From contig QANY01000225.1 in assembly GCA_003255025.1 (NCBI GenBank), positions 62,001-126,000 on the forward strand: a stretch of DNA of 64,000 nucleotides, in the 5' to 3' direction. The translations under genes were made by a program, and so were the position numbers. Of this stretch, positions 37,860-49,756 are shown in pieces. The stretch's first letter is position 1, and every line of letters begins with the position of its first letter. The DNA comes from Datisca glomerata (taxonomy: Eukaryota > Streptophyta > Magnoliopsida > Cucurbitales > Datiscaceae). Under the pieces are notes generated by a model. The model had not been told where the DNA came from. It ran no database searches and saw nothing but the letters and a program-made list of their open reading frames with translations.

Positions 37860-38898
37860 ATAGATCAATGAGATAAATTGTAATTTTCAGACGAGCAGGA
37901 TGGAGACTTATAGTGAGAGGAATTGCTGTGGAAATGGAGATTATAGTGAGAGGAATTCCTGGCGTTGGAGATTGACCCATATTTGCGTGGTAAGGATCTC
38001 CATAGAGCACAGAGGATGGGTCAAAGAAGCAAAAGGGGAAAGTCAGATAACAGCTAGAGTCGAACTCAATCCAGAGATTTCACCATCCTTCGTTCCACGC
38101 CAAATTCCCTGCTGAAATGAAGGTCATAGTCTTTGCCTGGAAAGCAAAAGTGGGGGCAAAGGAATGAGGAAAACAACCCTTAGAAACTCTCTATAAGTCC
38201 AGAAAACACCACACCAAGTAGATAGGTGATGGCATACATGAGTCGCACGCCTTAATCTTTGTACTATTTTACAGAATATCCTTTTCATCAACTATGTGCC
38301 AAATTGATATTGTTTCCACCAACGTTTTCACAGTAGAACAAAAACAACAAAGTTGGGGTCATAATTGATCATGAGATCTCACCATACTTTGAATTCACAG
38401 TCAAATAAAGCGAAATTATTTATTTGAATTCATTCTTTAACACGTGTCCAATGAATTTTAAATGAGGAATGATATTGCTGATGCGAAAATTTGAACTCAT
38501 AACATCTTGCTCTTATATATCATGTTAAATTATCAATTATTTCAAAAGCATAAGCTATTGGATTAAGTCGGATTCATATATTTGAATATAACTTTCAACA
38601 TATATTGGATGATAACATAATGTTTGAAGTTTAAACGATATGGATCATCACATAATCTGTCTTTTTAGGCAAACCATAAAAGAAGGTTTTTTTGTTTTCT
38701 CATAACTTTGACGACCAACATACAGGCATAAAAGTCTCAACATATTTATATACAAGAAAGATGTAAAGGTTTGTTCTTGTATCAATCACAGTCTAACTTT
38801 CTCTCCTCTCTTGTATGTGCCCATTTTATTCTCAATAATCATTTGTTCGTTATTAAAAAAACCTACGTTGTAAAAAGCTGAAGTGAAGTGCAAGTAGC
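37860..38898. other. Intergenic region downstream of the RNase T2-like gene
   Basis: The first 85 bp match the right flank of LTR copy A, and GGAGATTATAGTGAGAGGAATT is then partly duplicated. A 71-codon plus-strand ORF at 37900-38115 has no recognised similarity. On the minus strand a pyrimidine tract plus CAG near 38140 resembles a splice acceptor, but no exon could be supported. Confidence 0.45.
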
Positions 38899-40960
38899 TT
38901 AGTCTATATCATTGTGGCATTGAATTTGAGATTTTGAGGCGTAATTCACATAAGAAGGTGGGATGCTGTCAGTAGAATTTGAAGCAACATCTTCAGTAAT
39001 GCTAGGCTCATTGTCAATCAATTTGCTTAACTTAGAAATTGAAGCAGCTGTCTCTGTCGTATCTTGATATCCACTGCAAATAATTAACGTCTAGAGATTA
39101 GTAAATTCTATTTGGAGATGAACGTCCGTTTTCGTAAACATAGACGTGTGTAACGTGATTAACTTATACTACATTTTTTATCTTGAAAAATATGAAAAAA
39201 AGTGAGGAAAAGTCAGATGAATTACAGGAAAATTTAAGGTAATCATTAATCAAGTAAAACAATATTTAGGAGAGGAGGTATGATGGGTAGTTGGTTCGAT
39301 CTAGTATGGATCATATATGGACAGTAGTTGGAGTCGGCTACTAATTAGTTACTTGAGATGCATTTCCTCAAGCTCCCGTTTTTACGAACAGGAAAAGAAA
39401 TGTGATAATAAAAAAAAATGAGCATAGTGACTCCTGTTTAAACTGATAAATTCAGGAGAAATTGCTATTTTCTCTCCCATACTACTAGTGAAAGGAAAAA
39501 AAAAAGAAATATTGTTTGTCACCTTCGTATCTTCATTTCATTTCTTACAAATTTCAAGATCCAAACATAGCCTAAGGGAAGTACATGAAGAAAATATTAC
39601 CCAAACAGTGAAGTCGTCTTCTTTTTAGTAAAGATGACCAAGTTTTCTTCTTCTCCACATTTTCGAAAGTTTGATCGGCAATCAAAAGCAACACCCTTGG
39701 TATTAATGCAAATAGAAATAGCAAAGAGGTGTTGCATTTTTTGGTATTCCACGCATCTTATCATTGGGGAAGAGCCCAACACATTCTTGAATTCATTGTA
39801 TAAAACTTCTTTTTCATAAGGTTGATCGGAAGGAGCTATAATACCTGTTAAATTAATTAAGCATTAAAACACTTAGAAAGAAAATATTGTCTCTAAGTGA
39901 TGATATATAATATCTATTTCCATATAGATACCTGAACTTAACAATGAGTCGTAAACATCATCATATTGTTTTCCAAATTTCACTGCGAAATAGAAGTAAT
40001 TTTCAGCGCTCATATTAGTGCGTACCCCATATTTATTCCATTCCTGTTGCCAGGAAAGTAGATTTTCTTGACCTTTTTTAAGGGCTGGCCAGATGTATGC
40101 GAGGCTTTCTGAAAAATTCCATTCTCTTGCCTATAATGTTCAATTTAAAGTAGGGATCATAAACGTTCAACTTAAATATACAAAAACTTATATGTAAACC
40201 TAGAAAACATGGTCCCTCATGATGACATATGTAAGACCACACAAAAAGCCCGGTAGTTGAGAAAGTTTCCAATAATTCTGAAGTACTGGATTTTCAGTAC
40301 TCAATATTATTGGATGTTTATGCATCTTTTCTAAATTCTAAGAACTCATTCGTTCTCTCTACTTAAAGTTCAAATAAAATAGAATTATATTTTAAGCAGG
40401 ATGGAAGATTATAGGAAAGAGTATTGAGTTTCCGTTACTGCGAGAGTACATTTTCCTTGATATGCATGATGGCATGTGAGTTTTAACCAGATTTTCTACT
40501 TGGATTTGATTTTCTAGAGTGTGTTTGGGAATGGGTATGCGTTTATCTAGGTATGTTTCCTACCCTTTTGCAATACTATTTCAAATTAAAAACATAGATG
40601 TGGTAGACGCATGTGAGTTAAAATATAAGCCTGAAACTTCTTTCAAATAGAAGTACTAGGTCAGTACTAAAAGAGCCAAAGTACTAGAGTTAGACTCACC
40701 GAAGTTTTTGGAAAAGAGAAACGAGTCGAAGCTATAGGTGGCCTATCACTGGCCTTGTATGGCCACAAGCCATCAACTATGAACTTTTGAGGAATTGGTT
40801 CTTTGCACCGATGATGTATCATGCTCTGGCAAAAGCTATTAGGCCATACTAGGTCAAGCAGGAAGTAGTCAAAGTACGGTCTTTTGATATTGCTCTCCAC
40901 ATAGGAAGAAATCAATAGAAGTAGGATAACAATTTGAACCCTTTTACCCACCGCTTTCAT
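38899..40960 (-). CDS. RNase T2 / S-RNase-like secreted protein, catalytic histidines lost, 4 exons
   Basis: Exons on the minus strand: 40960-40700, 40130-39932, 39844-39601, 39073-38899. All three introns have GT-AG ends, phases agree, and the joined length of 879 bp gives 292 aa with one stop. Residues 1-24 form a signal peptide (VQIVILLLLISSYV core). The T2 fold follows: YFDYFLLDLVWPNSFC (about 29-44), then FIVDGLWP (60-67) where the family has HGLWP, so catalytic His is Asp63. SWQQEWNKYG (113-122) replaces WxHEWxKHG: Glu117 and Lys120 remain but both His are lost (Gln116, Tyr121). Cys184, 199, 209 and 216 match the C-terminal cysteines of the family. Residues 236-292 are an unusual Ser/Thr/Asp-rich extension encoded by exon 4. 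Intron 1 lies between the two catalytic motifs, as in S-RNases. T2 enzymes cleave RNA; this one is probably inactive. Alternative: a recently dead gene whose frame is still open. Confidence 0.85.
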
Positions 40961-41000
40961 TTCTACTTAGTCAATATTGAATTGATCTATAAGTCACTCC

Positions 41001-41009
41001 TATTTATAG
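41001..41009 (-). promoter_or_regulatory. TATA box of the RNase T2-like gene
   Basis: Minus-strand CTATAAATA lies 41 bp upstream of the ATG at 40960, giving a very short predicted 5' leader. This supports the chosen start. Confidence 0.65.
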
Positions 41010-41223
41010 GAGGCTAAACCTTTTATACTGTGAATGAACTTGAAAGTGTACCCTAACAAGAAGTTTTCTCTCTGTTGAGTGTAATCAACAACTTATACAA
41101 ACACATGACCTTTGGAAATAATAAAAAAGTCGTTAAAGAAATCACCAATTACGAAGTTAATGGTATTATAAGAAAGAATTAGAAGATGTTTTTGAATAGT
41201 TAAAAAAGTGTGATTTTCAACAA

Positions 41224-41694
41224 AAACCTTCAAATATGTCCTTACATGTAAGAATCGTAAGGATTATTTACTATATAGATAAATGTAGGGAGATAGACGA
41301 GAAGAAACGTCCCTCCCCTCCTCTATCTCTCATTCTCATTTTTTTATGATTTATGATACACTCATAATACCGTAAAATGATTTGTTCATTAATTATTTAA
41401 AACTTAACTCTTGATTGTAGCCAAATTGTGATGGGTAAAAAAAATGTTAACGTGTACAAACTTCGAACTATTGTGCTTGCTAGATTTTTTCTTCGAAAGG
41501 GTATATGTTAAATTCAATATATATAGATAGTGGCTCTATGGATAATATAAGGTTAAGAAGTAACCTAATCATTTGCATATTTTGCTTGAGAGTTCTGAGA
41601 AAAGTAATTTGGACTTTGCGTGTTTATACTTGTTGTTAATGTTAATGTACAATTAATTTGGACTTTGCGTGTTTGTGCTTGTTGTTAATGTTAA
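41224..41694 (+). repeat. Duplicated block, copy 2, left part
   Basis: It matches 6602-7040 and breaks at GTTAA where the 12-kb element begins. A 47-bp tandem duplication (TTTGGACTTTGCGTGTTT...GTTAATGTACAAT) lies at its right edge and includes the first bases of the inserted element. Confidence 0.88.
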
Positions 41695-42838
41695 TGTACA
41701 ATCAAAATTCTCACATTACATGTGAGAAGCTCTGGACCGAAAACTCGATTGAAGAGAAGATAAAACGATAATAGTAGGATCAATTAGGCGGTTATAAAGA
41801 GGAGACCAATAAGATGAAAGTGCACGGCTTGCCAATGTGGCAGTACAAGGAAATCAATCAGACGGTTGTGAAGGAAAGCATCAAAGAGAATATTCTTTGG
41901 AGATATCTATCAAACCCCTAAATCTTCAACAGAATAAGGAGATTTATTATTATCTAAGTATCACCAAACAAGAAAAAAACTCGCCTAAGACTGTGTACAA
42001 AAAGGACCAACCAAAAGAAGCCGCGTAGACTATCGATGTGGCAAAATGGAAGAGCGAGCAGGAAGCTAAGTGGGAAGAAGGATTTCACGAAGGCCGTCGA
42101 TGTGGCGGGACGGGAGTGTTAAAAAGGAATGAAAGAATACCCATTTAAAGGTGGTTCAGCCATTATAGCCGAATTCCCTTAAATCTGGGGGAATATACTG
42201 ACAATTTGTTAATTATGCTTGTAAATCCTTCAAATCAAGTTGTAATCTCTTAATTATGTTTGAATTCCCCTAGAATATAGTGAATATTCCATTCTTAGGA
42301 GAAAATCCCATTTTAAGATATGTAGCAAGATCATATGAGCAACATATAAATAGAGGCTAATTTTAAATCAAAAAGAGAAGAGGAAGGAACTGAGACCGAT
42401 ACAATGATGTAAGATCCAAAATACAAGAGAATATCAAAAGTCTTCATGTGATTTTTCTTCTGAACATGAAAAAAGTCTTCCTGTGATTTATTATTATCTA
42501 ATTATCATCGAACAGGAAAAAATCCGCCTAAGACACGTGTACAAAAAGGACCAACCAAAGGAAGTCGTGTATACTGTCGATGTGGCAAACCGGAAGAGCA
42601 AGTGGGAAAGCTTAGCGGGAAGTGTAAACAGAGAAGTTAATTAAGTAGTTTTGTTATCTAGTTTGTTTAGTTTGTTTAGGGGTGTATTCTTGTCATTGGC
42701 TTTAATAGCCGATAAGATTTGTATCCTTTCTTTTAATAAAAATGAAGAATTCCTTTATGCATAGTCTTCTCTCTCAATTCTTTTCCTCATCTCTTATGCT
42801 TCTCTTATTCGTTTAATATTGTTCTTGTTTTGTTTCAT

Positions 42839-42850
42839 TGTACCAGAGCC
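42839..42850 (+). other. Copia primer-binding site
   Basis: TGTACCAGAGCC two bases after the 5' LTR resembles TGGTATCAGAGC, the complement of the initiator-Met tRNA 3' end used by Ty1/copia elements. Confidence 0.75.
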
Positions 42851-42871
42851 ATCTTACTAGCGTCTATAAGC

Positions 42872-45800
42872 ATGGCCGATCAAACTGGGAATCAACCTGT
42901 CCAAAGTCAGGAAAATGAACAATCACGAATTGGTACCCAAACTAATTCGCAAACCTTTTCTTTTATTAGCTCACAATCCTTTCATGTTTCTTCATCTTCT
43001 CAAGGCAAAAAAAATCAAGCCTATAATCTTCCCACTCAAATCTGTTCAACCCCCGTTCCAGAATCACCACTACCTTCTCCAAATTTTCTATTGTCAAATA
43101 TTTGCAACCTAATTTCGGTTAGGTTGGATTCAACAAACTTTGTCCTGTGGAAATTTCAAATTTCATCTATCCTAAAAGCCTATCTTATCTTCGTTATGTT
43201 GATGGATCCAACAAGTTTCCACCAAGATTTATCAAAAACCCTAATGGTGAAGACACATAAATCAGAGACCCAAAACATGATCAATGGATCGTCCAAGATC
43301 AAGCACTGATGATGTTAATCAATGTGACCCTGTCTCCAACAGCCTTGGCATATGTTGTTGGTTGCAAGATGTTCAAAGAAATTTGGGATTCGATCAAAAG
43401 GAGTACTGTTTAGTCTCACGCACCAACATTGTTCAACTGAATACTGATTTGCAACCATGACCAAGAAAGCAATAAAAAGCATAGATGCATACATTAAAAG
43501 AATCAAAAAGATAAAGGCTAAGCTTTCTGCTGTATCTGTTCATATTTAGGATGAGGATGTGTTGATTTACACCATTAATGGGCTACCCAATGAGTATAAT
43601 ACTGTCAAAACCTCAATTCAAACTCGAGCCGAGCCATTGAATCTTGATGAACTTCATGTTCTTCTCAAGACTGAAGAAAATCATCTAGAATCCCAACATA
43701 AACAACAAGACAATCTTCTTCAAAACACTACCTTTCTTGCTGCTTTCAATAACTTTATAGGTTCAAATAGGCGAAGAGGTTTCAAGAACAATTTCAGAGG
43801 TACTAAAAACAATTTGGTATATCAAATTTTGGAAGGGGTCGATTATAAGGCTGGAATTCAAACAACTCAACTTCACCTTCAATTTTGGGAGCACCACCAC
43901 GACAGAACTGAGGATCATTTAAGAATAGTCCAAACTTCAGCCAAGATGGATCTGTTCCTACTTAGAATGGTAAGATTCAATGCCAAATTTGTCAAAAATT
44001 GAGTCACAGTGCAATCGACTGTTATCACAGACTAATTTTTTCCTACCAAGCGAGAAGTTGTTCCTCAAATATTTCTGCCATGACAACAATGAATCAAGGT
44101 GAAAATCTTAATGATCCTCAGGTATGGCTTACTAACATAGGGTGTAACACCCACCTCACACCAAATTTAAACAATATTCTAGCCAATTCTGAGTACCATG
44201 GTGAAGAAGATGTGTCTATAGGCAATGATCAATCTCTTCCTATAACTCATACATGTTCAAGCATCATTCACACCAAGGCTAAATCTTTTCCCGTTGTCAC
44301 AAGTCTTTTGTGTTTCACAACTCTCATCTAACATTCTTTTTGTTCACAAGTTTTGTTTAGATAATAATTGTCTATTCTTTTTTTACGCTTTTATCTTTTT
44401 TATTCAGGATAAGAAAACATGAAAAATTCTACATAAAGGGCCTTGTGTAAATGGCTTGTATCCCATACCCACCTCTCTTCCCAAGCCTATTGCTTTTTAT
44501 TGGTTCAAATAACTCGGATCACTTATGGAATTTCAAGCTCGGTCATCCATCTAGTAATGTTGTTAGCCAAATTTTCATTAAAGCTCACATTCCTTCTTCT
44601 GTTTCTAGTTCCAATAATTATGTTTGTACTAGTTATGTTCTGAATAAAATGTCAAGACTCCCTTTAACTGCTTGTGAATCTTGCTCTAATTTTGTGTTAT
44701 CTTTAATCCATAATGATGTGTGGGGTCCGTCTCCCACAACATCCACTTCAGGTCATCGATATCATGTGCTTTTCATTGATGATATATCTAGGTTTATATG
44801 GTTATTACCCATTCATAACAAATCTAATGTCTTCAGTATTTTTAAGAGGTTTAAATGCGTTGTTGAGAACATGTTCTCAATAAAAATTAATACTTTAAGA
44901 ATAGATAGTGGTGGTGAGTATAGAAGCCATCTATTTGAAACTTTTCTTCAAGAAAGTGGTATATTACATCAAAGAACTTGCCCTTTACCCCTCAACAAAA
45001 TGGCGTTCTGAGAGGAAGCGCAAGCATCTTGTTGAAACCGATTTAACTATGCTTCATCATGTTTCTATGCCCTTAAATTATTGGAATTATGCTTTTGCCA
45101 CTACCTGTTTCTTAGTTGATAGAATGCCAAGTGCTGTTTTACAAAACATCTCAACTTTTGATAAACTTTTTGGTAAGTCTCCTAATTATAAGATGCTAAG
45201 GGTCTTTGGGTGTGCTTGCTACCCAAGTCTTAGACCCTACATGCAGAACAAGTTCTCTCATAAGACCGTGCAATGTGTTTTCCTTGGCTATGCCATGGAA
45301 CAAAAGGGATACCTCTACTATGATAAGGTAAACAGTAAAATTTACATTTCTCAGCATGTTCTCTTTGATGAAGGTACATTTCCTTTCGCTACTACTGTTA
45401 ATACTAGAAAGCATGCTGCTAGTACTGATTGAGTGATTCCTACTTAGAATTATGCTTCTTTTCTTCCCTTTTTGTAGCTTGTTCATCACGATTTTCATAC
45501 AAACGATACTACTCAATCTGTCAATTTTGTTATGCATGATAGTACTATGAATGCTTGTATTCCAAATACTAGTATGCCTACTGCACCTTCTACTGAGCTG
45601 TCTTCTGCTATACATGCTACTGATTTTGAAACTTGTGTGGTTGATCTATCTCATGTGATGCATACTGATGTTATACATGATGAGCATAATGTTTTGCCTA
45701 ATTTTTTGGATTCTAGTTTGTATATTGCACCTCATACTGATAGTACACTTATAATATACAATGCTCCTTCTGAACATAATGGACCTATTACTACTTTAGA

Positions 45801-47490
45801 CTCTCATTCAGTTCATGACATCTCTATTGCATTAAGCATTGATTTACCTATAGTTAGACCTACCATTTGTATTTCTGAGCCTGTTCAGTCTATTCATCCT
45901 ATGCAAACCATATCAAAATCTGGTTTTTCCAAGAAAAAGGCCTTTGTTTCATCTTGTTCTGTTTCTCCTCCTCAATACATTGAACCATCCTCTTACACTC
46001 CTGCTTATAAAATTCCTGCATGGGTTACAGCTATGAAAACCGAATATGCGGCTCTCATATCTCAAAATACTTGGAGCCTTGTTCCTTACCACCACATAAA
46101 AATCTTGTAGGCTATAAATGGGTGTATAAGTTTAAATACAACCCCGATGGCTCTATTGCTAGACACAAAGCTAGGTTGGTAGCTAAGGACTACCACCAAC
46201 AACCAAGATTGTACTTTGTGGAGACCTTTAGTCCTGTTGTTAAGAAACCGACAATTAGAATCCTTCTTTCCTTAGTTGCCATCTAAATTTGGCCTTTGAA
46301 ACAATTAGACGTAAAAATTGCCTTTTTTCATATATCTCTGAATGAGGAAGTCTATATGACTCAACCTCAAGGTTTTGTTGATAAATATCATCTTGACTTT
46401 GTCTATAGGTTTCATAAGTACTTGTATGGCCTTAAACAGGCACCTAGAGCATGGTTTGATAGATTCACTAGTTTCCTTACTTCTATTGATTTCATTGGCA
46501 CTCTAACTGACGCCTCTTTTTTGTTCACACTACCTCCATGTCTCTTACTTATATATAGTTGTATGGGTATGACATTATCATTAGTGGCATTAGTCCTTAT
46601 TACATTGACAAAATCATTAAACTTTTGCAAAATCAATTTGATATGTCTGAGTTGGGAGATTGAAATATTTTCTTGGTCTGGAAATAAGTAGGAATTCTAG
46701 TGGAATTTTTGTTCATCAACATAAGTATGCTCGAGATCTTTTATCCAAAGCTGGTATACTTGTTACTAAGTCCTGTCCATCTCTATGTTCTTCAAAGTCC
46801 CCTTTGTATGGTCATGTAGGCTATTCTTTTACTGATGTTACTTAGTATAGAAATATTGTGGGTTCTTTACAATATATCACATTTACTAAACCTGATATAT
46901 GTTTTATTGTTAATCGAGTGAGTCAATTTATGCACTCCCCATCTACAACACATTATGCAGTAGCTAAAAGGATATTAAGATACATTCTGGGTACTATTGA
47001 TCATGGCATTCTGTTTACACCTGCTTCTTTAATTTACAGGCATTTTATGATGCTGACTGGGCTGGAAATCCTTCAAATGGGAGATCAACATTTGGTTTTA
47101 TCATATTCCTAGGGCACAATTCTATATCCTGGAGTGTTAGGAAGCAAACCATCATGGATTATTTCTCTATAGAAGCTGGATACAAGTCTTTAGCCAACAC
47201 TGCAGCCGAGCTTAGCTAGTTGAGATAGATTTGGAAAGATTTTCATGTATTCCAGAAATAAGCTCTAGTCTTGTATTGTGATAATACCTCTGCTATCTCC
47301 ATGGCCTGTAATCCTATCCTACATGCCCATACCAAACATGTAGAGATAGACTATCATTTTATTCGTGAAAGGGTAGTTAAAAAAGACCTTGAAGTTAAAA
47401 TATCCCCCGCAACCTTCAACTAGCTAACTTATTTACTAAACCTCTCCCTTATCCTCAGTTTCTTTTTCTTAGGAACAAACTTATCTTAAA
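42872..47490 (+). pseudogene. Ty1/copia gag-pol polyprotein pseudogene
   Basis: Gag starts at ATG 42872 (MADQTGNQPV) with a LDSTNFVLWKFQI segment typical of copia gag, and a zinc knuckle near 43981-44025 (CQICQKLSHSAIDC, CX2CX4HX4C). The protease region (44120-44290) reads WLTNIGCNTHLTPNLNN, so the DSG active site has become NIG. A GAG-pre-integrase HP motif (LWNFKLGHPSSN) follows. The integrase core has HNDVWGPSPTT and LRIDSGGEY, both Asp present, with a frameshift before the Glu. RT (45990-46700) has YKWVYKFKYNPDGSIARHKARLVAK and YGLKQAPRAW, with the YVDD region frame-broken. RNase H ends with DADWAGNPSNGRSTFGF and TKHVEIDYHFIRE. At least ten stops or frameshifts; inactive. Confidence 0.92.
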
Positions 47491-47505
47491 AAGCCCCAGA
47501 TAAGT

Positions 47506-47517
47506 TTGAGGGGGGCG
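47506..47517 (+). other. Copia polypurine tract
   Basis: GTTTGAGGGGGG lies directly before the 3' LTR, a standard copia arrangement. Confidence 0.8.
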
Positions 47518-47738
47518 TAAACAGAGAAGTTAATTCAGTTTTGTTTAGTTTAGCTTGTTAAGGGGTATTATTATCATTGGATTTTATAGTCGATGAGAGT
47601 CATCTCTTTTAAAAAGTTTTTGTGTGCTTTCTTTCGATAATAATGAAAAATTCCTTTATGCATAGTCTTCTCTCTCAATTTTCTTCTTCCTCTCTTCTAT
47701 TTCTCTTCTTCATTCAATATTGTTCTTGTTTTGTTTCA
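47518..47738 (+). repeat. Copia 3' LTR
   Basis: It matches 42623-42837 with clear divergence: the start is CGTAAACAGAG instead of TGTAAACAGAG, and there are several indels. It ends TTGTTTCA. Confidence 0.85.
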
Positions 47739-48839
47739 AGAAGAAAGAAGCCATGAAGGCAGTCGGCGTGGCAGGGCAGGAGCTTTAAAAGGAAGGAAAG
47801 AAGACCCATTTAAGGGTGATTTAGCCGTTACAGTCGAATTCCCCCAAATCTGGGGGAATATTCTAGTACTTTATTAATTAGCCTTGTAAATCTCCTAAAT
47901 CAAGTTGTAACCTCTTACATATGTTTGAATTCCGCTAGAATACAGTGAATATTTCATTATTAGGAGACAATTTTCATTTTAAGAGATGTAACAAGATCAT
48001 ATGAACAGTCTATAAATAGAGGCTAATTATAAATCAAAAGAGAGGAGGAAGGAACTAAGACTGATACAACGATGTAAGATCCAAAATATAAGAGAATATC
48101 AAACGTATTCCTGTAGTTTTTCTTCCCTTTAATGGTTTTTCACGTAAAATATTGTGTATTTACTCTCACGCCCCCTCTCTAAATAATAGTCTTTTATTAT
48201 TCGTTCGTAGAGGATTTTTCATACCGATAAAATCATTTACATTTTAGTGCTTTCATTGAGAGTGAGAGAAAAACTCGAGAAATCTCTTCCAAAACTCCCA
48301 AAACCAACTCAAATGCCCTTTCGATGATGAAAGAGGAAGTAGAAATGGAAAACGACTACAGGTACGACACCAAAAATGGAAACGAGTTGGAAGCAAAAAC
48401 AGAAATGGCAATGAGTACGGAACCGGAAACAAAAATAGAAAAGCGGTAAACTCGTTCATTTTATATTATTAGTATGTTTTCCATATTCCTATCATAATTT
48501 TTGACATTAAAAAAAAGTGGAACACGAATATATCTAAAAAGGTCGTAGAAAAATTTGTTAAATAAATTTGGTGCGTGTATTACATGATGAAAAAAGATTT
48601 AAATTTTGAATTCTAATTTGAATCTTAATCATATTTTAAACTTTTGAAATACTTTATCTGAAACTTATTATGATGATATTATTTTAAATTTTAAATCAAA
48701 ATTTGGAACCTGATTCAAATTTTGAATTTAAGCTTATCTCCAGCTAAAAAAGACAAAATTTTGATCGGTGTATTTCTGAGGATTTTTCTCTTTCCTTTTT
48801 CTATGTGCAAAAGTACACAAAAATAAGTGATAAGCAAAC

Positions 48840-49640
48840 AACGAGAACGGGGATGTCGTAACGACGGGAAATGAATTTTATTGATGATGGAAATGGAATT
48901 ATCTTGATGACGGGAACATAGATGTCTTGATAGCGGGAAAGAAATGTCTTGATGGGGGGGAAAATAAGTGTCTTGAGAAAGGGAAAGGAATTGTCTTGAC
49001 AACAGAAAAGTGATGAGAATGGGAAAGAAATGTCCTGACAGTGGGAAAAGAAATGTCTTGATAAAGGGAAAGGATCTTGACAAAGGAAAAGTCTTGAGAA
49101 CGAAAAAGAAATGTCCTGAAGGCGGGAAAAGAAATGTGTTAAGAAAGGGAAAGGAATTATCTTGACAACGGAAAAGCCTTGAGAACGAGAAAGAAATCTC
49201 CTGACGGTGAAAAAAAATGTCTTGAAAAAGGGAAAGGAGATTTATTGACAACGGGAAAGAAATGACTTGACGGCGGGGAAAAGAAGTGTCGTGAGAAAGG
49301 GAAAGAAATTGTCTTGACAACGGAGAAGTCTTGAGAACAGGAAAGAAATGTCCTGACGGCGGGAAAAGAAATGTCTTGAGAAAGGGAAAGGAATTATCTT
49401 GACACCAGAAAAGTCTTGAGAAAGGGAAAAAATATCCTGACGGCGGGGAAAGAAATGTCTTGAGAAAGGGAAGGAATTGTCTTGACAACGGAAAAGAAAT
49501 ATCTTGAGAACGAGAAAGAAATGTTCTGACGGTAGGAAAAGAAATGTCTTGACAATGGGAATGTAATTGTCCTGACGGTGGAAACAGAATTATCTTGACA
49601 ACGGGAATGCAATGTCTTGACAACTGGAAAAGAAAAATTT
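48840..49640. repeat. GTCTTGA(G/C)AA purine-rich array, about 84-bp period with about 28-bp subunits
   Basis: CCTGACGGCGGGAAAAGAAA-type landmarks recur at about 49034, 49115, 49200, 49266, 49352, 49436 and 49524. Subunits alternate CTTGAGAAAGGGAAAGGAA, CTTGACAACGGAAAAG and CCTGACGGCGGGA. It is flanked on both sides by GAAATGGAAAC-type hexamer-rich DNA (48340-48440, 49690-49760). The minus strand is C/T-rich, which leaves a 302-codon frame open by composition. Confidence 0.88.
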
Positions 49641-49756
49641 TGACAACAGGATTGACTATAAGTAGGGAAAATGGGTACGGAGTCCACTACAGGAATGGAA
49701 ATGGCTATGAGTACGGAAACGAGAACGGAAATGGAAACAAAAATGGAAACAGAAAA

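Larger units (their letters stand above)
42623..47738 (+). mobile_element. Ty1/copia retrotransposon, full-length but decayed
   Basis: 5' LTR 42623-42837 (215 bp, TGTAAACAGAG...TTGTTTCA), primer-binding site, gag-pol remnant, polypurine tract, 3' LTR about 47518-47738. Flanks GGAAG (42618-42622) and AGAAG (47739-47743) differ by one base, consistent with a 5-bp target duplication. It interrupts the 5' LTR of the surrounding element. Confidence 0.92.
41695..48241 (+). repeat. 5' LTR of the LARD, internally duplicated and split by copia
   Basis: 41695 to about 42485 matches 52915 to about 53690 of the 3' LTR. The sequence then steps back and repeats LTR positions equivalent to 53173-53811 in 42485-42622 plus 47739-48241. 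It ends TTTACA at 48241, followed by TTTAGTGCTTTCATTGAGAG, a primer-binding-site-like start. A TATA-like CTATAAATAGAGGC is at about 48010. Confidence 0.8.

Noticed and set aside
38140..38160. Second polypurine tract (AAAAGTGGGGGCAAAG)
   Set aside because: No LTR start follows; GGAATGAGG continues into unique sequence.
40078..40272. ORF with WSYICHHEGPC as an extra RNase exon
   Set aside because: It superficially resembles the second catalytic motif, but exons 1 and 2 join directly in phase 0 and exon 2 carries the proper W..EW.K.G motif; this stretch lies mainly in intron 1.
45196..45615. 139-codon minus-strand ORF in the copia region
   Set aside because: It is antisense to the integrase-RT linker of the copia pol pseudogene.
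48715..49687. Long minus-strand ORFs (302 and 97 codons) as protein genes
   Set aside because: They translate a purine-rich tandem array in a non-coding retroelement; the amino acids only mirror the repeat.
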